NCBI GenBank assembly: GCA_963716925.1
Contig: CAVQUX010000006.1
Coordinates: 372,001 to 436,000, forward strand
Direction of reading: 5' to 3'
DNA: 64,000 nt
DNA from: DAISKN01 sp963716925
GTDB lineage: Bacteria > Acidobacteriota > Vicinamibacteria > Marinacidobacterales > SMYC01
Below the pieces are notes generated by a model. That model did not search any database, had not been told where the DNA came from, and saw nothing but the letters and a program-made list of their open reading frames with translations. Position numbers and translations under genes: made by a program. This document shows positions 61,795 through 64,000 of this stretch, piece by piece (the stretch's first letter is position 1; the number at the start of each line of letters is the position of its first letter).

Positions 61795-62820
61795 ATGAAT
61801 GCGATGGAGACCAAGTTCGTCAACCCATCGGAGCTTGTCGCGGAGCTGGATGAGAATCGTGCCGTCGACCAAGTCACGGCGGCGTATTGTGCGGGGCTCC
61901 ACAAGATGCTCCGCAGGGCAGTCGACACCCTCGGGATCCGGTTGCACCCCACACAGGGGCTCGGGGCGATGCTCAAGGGCCTGGAATGGTTTGGGTCGTA
62001 TCCTCCAGAGTCACACCAGCCTGAAGCTGCGTGGAAAGATGATCCCGAAAGGGCGGTGCGCTTCTTTGGAAACTTCGAACAGGTAAAGCGCGTTGCCATC
62101 GCTCTGACGCTTGCTCCGCACATCCCCGGAGATTCTCGAAGGTTCCGGCTCTTAAAGGACAACTTCAATCGGCTGGAGAACCCAGGGTCGAAAGCGCTCG
62201 ACCTCTTCTTCGAGCTCGACATCGCGCACCGTCTTCTGAAGCGTGGCATACCAGTCGCATTCGAGGAACCCGACCTGGTTGTTGGTCTCAGCGGAATGGA
62301 CTTCGGCGTTGCCTGCAAAAGGCCTCGGAAGCGCTCGACTGTCGCCGAGAACATCCTCAAAGGCGCCAAGCAGGTGAGGCGTCATGGCCGCGGCCTCGTC
62401 GTCCTCAATCTCGAACTTGTGCTGCTGCCGGATGAAGACCCTCACCCGCGCAATCCGATCTTTCATGCGCCGGACTGGGCGAAGTTTCAGGAACTTCAGA
62501 CCGTTATTGACAATGTCGCCGCAGAGTGTCAGCGGAAGATGGGCGACGCGTTTGCGAAACCGGAGTACGAACTCTGGGGAGTCCTTTTCTGCGCGCTCGC
62601 AACTGCTGTCCTCGATGACGCGAAGGACGGTCAACCAGCCGGCGTCTTTCAGTGGTTTCGGAAGCCGGTCTCACCGCCCACCCAGCCGGGCACGGCCGAG
62701 CTCTTGGACGAGATGGTGTTCGGGGACCAGGAAACGGTCATCGCCTACTCGTCGCCAAGGCTCTGGAAAGCGTTGGACGAGAGTCTCCTGGTCCCCCTTC
62801 CGAAGCTTGCCCCCGGGTGA
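61795..62820 (+). CDS. hypothetical protein, possible PD-(D/E)XK-like nuclease domain
   Basis: A 341-residue protein in the less GC-rich region; I do not recognise its family. The N-terminal half is helical. Near residue 150-200, FFELDIAHRLLKRGIPVAF, EEPDLVVGLSGMDFGVACKR and NILKGAKQVRRHGRGLVVLN resemble the core of PD-(D/E)XK nucleases (E-x-D, then a beta strand ending in x-C-K-R). The usual second acid is an Ala in GVACKRP, so catalysis is doubtful. No methyltransferase or helicase is nearby. A single-gene defence role is a guess. Confidence 0.5.
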   Translation: MNAMETKFVNPSELVAELDENRAVDQVTAAYCAGLHKMLRRAVDTLGIRLHPTQGLGAMLKGLEWFGSYPPESHQPEAAWKDDPERAVRFFGNFEQVKRVAIALTLAPHIPGDSRRFRLLKDNFNRLENPGSKALDLFFELDIAHRLLKRGIPVAFEEPDLVVGLSGMDFGVACKRPRKRSTVAENILKGAKQVRRHGRGLVVLNLELVLLPDEDPHPRNPIFHAPDWAKFQELQTVIDNVAAECQRKMGDAFAKPEYELWGVLFCALATAVLDDAKDGQPAGVFQWFRKPVSPPTQPGTAELLDEMVFGDQETVIAYSSPRLWKALDESLLVPLPKLAPG

Positions 62821-62844
62821 AAGTGCTCCTCGAGAGACGGCGCT

Positions 62845-62875
62845 TGGTTCCAATCTGGTTCCAAAGTGGTTCCAA
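62845..62875 (+). repeat. three direct repeats TGGTTCCAA at 11-bp spacing
   Basis: TGGTTCCAA occurs at 62845, 62856 and 62867, that is every 11 bases (one helical turn). Such iteron-like spacing is often a protein-binding array. It follows the stop of the possible nuclease by 24 bases. Confidence 0.6.
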
Positions 62876-62982
62876 AACATGGGTGTAAGTACGAATATGA
62901 GCCTTCGGGCTTACGCCGCTAAACGGTGGTTGAGTAGTCTTTTATACCCTGATGCGTGCTGGTGCGTAGGCAGGGCGAGTAA

Positions 62983-63026
62983 TTCGTAATCAGCAGGTCG
63001 CGATCGACTCTCGCCGCCGGTTTCCA
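62983..63026 (+). other. degenerate tRNA 3'-half, possible attachment-site remnant
   Basis: TTCGTAATCAGCAGGTCGCG followed by TCGCCGCCGGTTTCCA closely follows a tRNA 3' half with anticodon loop CGT (Thr), variable loop, T-arm and acceptor end. Several stem pairs are lost and there is no 5' half upstream, so it is not a working tRNA. Integrases leave such 3' ends as attachment sites. Confidence 0.4.
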
Positions 63027-63152
63027 TATGGATCAACGTTACAGAAAACTAGGTTCCGCGCCGGAAGGCACCTAGGGGCGCTCGCCAAGGGTCCAGGGCG
63101 AAACGGTTGACAGCGTGCTACAACAGCTTCTATTCTGAGCCTTGAGATCCCC

Positions 63153-63210
63153 CCCACCACTCGATGGTGGGATTGCGAGGCCGCTCCGAAAGGGGCGGCC
63201 TCAGCGTTTT
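63153..63210 (+). promoter_or_regulatory. two-hairpin leader before the NYN gene, second hairpin terminator-like
   Basis: CCCACCA (63153-63159) pairs with TGGTGGG (63165-63171). GAGGCCGCTCC (63177-63187) pairs with GGGGCGGCCTC (63192-63202) around a GAAA tetraloop, and a T4 run follows at 63207-63210. This is a terminator or attenuator in front of the NYN start at 63221. Confidence 0.55.
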
Positions 63211-63220
63211 CTACCCACCT

Positions 63221-63838
63221 TTGAAGACCTACGTCTACATCGACGGCTTCAACCTGTACTACGGCGCCGTCCGCAAGACGTCGTTCAAGTGGCTGGACCT
63301 CAACCGGCTGATGGGGGTTCTTCTGCCCCGCGATCACGTTGTGCAGATTCGATATTTCACAGCTCTCGTTCGTGGCGGAAACGATCCAGCGTCACCACTG
63401 CGGCAGCAAATCTATCTTCGCGCCCTCCGAACCCTTCCAAACATCTCGATTCATTTCGGCCATTTCCTTCAGCAAGTCGTCTCGATGCGACTCGTGACTC
63501 CAATCGGGAACACGAGATTCGTCAAGGTCTACAAGTTCGAGGAAAAAGGTTCCGACGTGAACCTCGCAACCAACATGTTGGTCGACGGATTCGCCGGCGC
63601 CTACGAGCAGGCCGTCATCGTCTCGAACGACTCCGACCTCCTCGAGCCCGTCAAAATAGTGCGCCAGCGACTCGGACTTCCCGTCGGCATGATCACTCCG
63701 CATAAGAACGCGAGCAAGGCGATGGTTCCGCATGTGAGCTTCGTGAAGAGAATTCGCTCGGGAGCGCTGATGGCTTGTCAGTTCCCGAACCCGCTGACGG
63801 ATGCTCAGGGCTCATTTACGAAACCCCCAACATGGTAA
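63221..63838 (+). CDS. NYN-domain (PIN-like ribonuclease) protein
   Basis: The 205-residue protein has a NYN domain: KTYVYIDGFNLYYGAVRK near residue 2, GSDVNLATNMLVDGFAGAYE near 108 and AVIVSNDSDLLEPVKIV near 130. The acidic residues DGFN, D in GSDVN and SNDSDL are the metal-binding site of PIN-like RNases. TTG 63221 is used because the upstream ATG 63164 lies within a two-hairpin leader. The protein may cleave RNA; several NYN proteins belong to defence or RNA-decay systems, but no partner is visible here. Confidence 0.82.
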   Translation: MKTYVYIDGFNLYYGAVRKTSFKWLDLNRLMGVLLPRDHVVQIRYFTALVRGGNDPASPLRQQIYLRALRTLPNISIHFGHFLQQVVSMRLVTPIGNTRFVKVYKFEEKGSDVNLATNMLVDGFAGAYEQAVIVSNDSDLLEPVKIVRQRLGLPVGMITPHKNASKAMVPHVSFVKRIRSGALMACQFPNPLTDAQGSFTKPPTW

Positions 63839-63920
63839 CTTGAGCGGGGCGCCCCACTCGCCCGGCCCCGCGCACCCTCAGTGACGTCTCGAGCGGTTCT
63901 CCCCGCCAGTAGATCGCCAA

Positions 63921-63945
63921 GATCCTCTCGAAGAAGATCGGTTTT
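63921..63945 (+). terminator. possible terminator hairpin after the NYN gene
   Basis: GATCCTCT (63921-63928) pairs with AGAAGATC (63932-63939) with one mismatch and a three-base loop, followed by GGTTTT. The window ends shortly after without another recognisable gene. Confidence 0.35.
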
Positions 63946-64000
63946 CTATCTGGCCGCTTAGCGGTCCCCGCCCTTTCTCTGCCTGAAGTTGGCTTTCCCG

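Larger units (their letters stand above)
62821..63152 (+). other. non-coding stretch with direct repeats and a tRNA-like fragment
   Basis: About 330 bases without a supported gene. It holds three direct copies of TGGTTCCAA (62845-62875), a degenerate tRNA 3'-half-like sequence (62983-63026), and then plain sequence up to the NYN leader. One in-frame extension reads LVPIWFQSGSKTWV, which could be the tail of a lost gene but proves nothing. The whole is less GC-rich than the core genome. Confidence 0.5.

Noticed and set aside
62983..63026. Functional tRNA-Thr gene
   Set aside because: The D-arm and 5' acceptor strand are missing and T-stem pairs are broken, so it cannot fold as a tRNA.

Overview
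The window is GC-rich (about two thirds by eye) and densely coded. It most likely comes from an Acidobacteriota genome. The evidence is two MacB/FtsX-type permeases of the duplicated-orphan (ADOP) kind, one with its PadR regulator, and an ECF sigma factor of the acidobacterial type followed by a Ser/Thr kinase that ends in a TolB-like propeller. Several secreted beta-propeller and tricorn-type hydrolases fit the same picture. The class cannot be fixed from sequence alone. No rRNA gene, intact tRNA, insertion sequence or CRISPR array was seen.

Layout. 1-15 kb: a truncated YgfZ gene, an alpha/beta hydrolase, a CarD regulator and an FHA-GAF-PP2C phosphatase. Then comes a tightly coupled housekeeping run: Hsp20, Lon, YmdB, XseA, XseB, polyprenyl synthase, TlyA, NAD kinase and an ADOP permease, mostly joined by ATGA, GTGA or TTGA overlaps. 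15-20 kb: a decayed kinase fragment, a frameshifted secreted protein, an ECF sigma factor and a Ser/Thr kinase. 20-27 kb: EVE and BON proteins, then a divergent locus with a hydantoinase/oxoprolinase-like protein, DUF917, AroM and an OPT transporter, probably for a peptide- or amino-acid-like substrate. 27-34 kb: a Cache-like secreted protein behind a near-perfect sigma-54 promoter, a CorC-type protein, PadR plus the second ADOP permease, a phosphoesterase and an MJ1255-like glycosyltransferase.

35-40 kb: a DmpA-type peptidase, a dihydropyrimidinase/hydantoinase and a sodium:solute symporter, a second hydantoin- or amide-related locus. 40-44 kb: DinB, a PQQ-like propeller and a B12-binding-type radical SAM protein; the propeller, the radical SAM gene and the preceding symporter carry single-base frameshifts. 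44-52 kb: a candidate structured minus-strand RNA, TPR and lipoprotein genes, a TetR/hydrolase pair with an operator, and a periplasmic binding protein coupled to a hybrid histidine kinase. 52-61 kb: LemA/TPM proteins, GlpD, a tricorn protease, an M20 hydrolase, a zinc-ribbon protein and a PaaX-like regulator. 61.7-64 kb is less GC-rich and looks accessory: a possible PD-(D/E)XK protein, short direct repeats, a degenerate tRNA 3'-half and a NYN-domain protein.

Two cautions. Seven apparent +1 frameshifts occur in five genes, five of them between 38.7 and 43.0 kb and most in GGG or CCC runs, so consensus errors are likely. All family names were assigned by reading motifs, without database searches.
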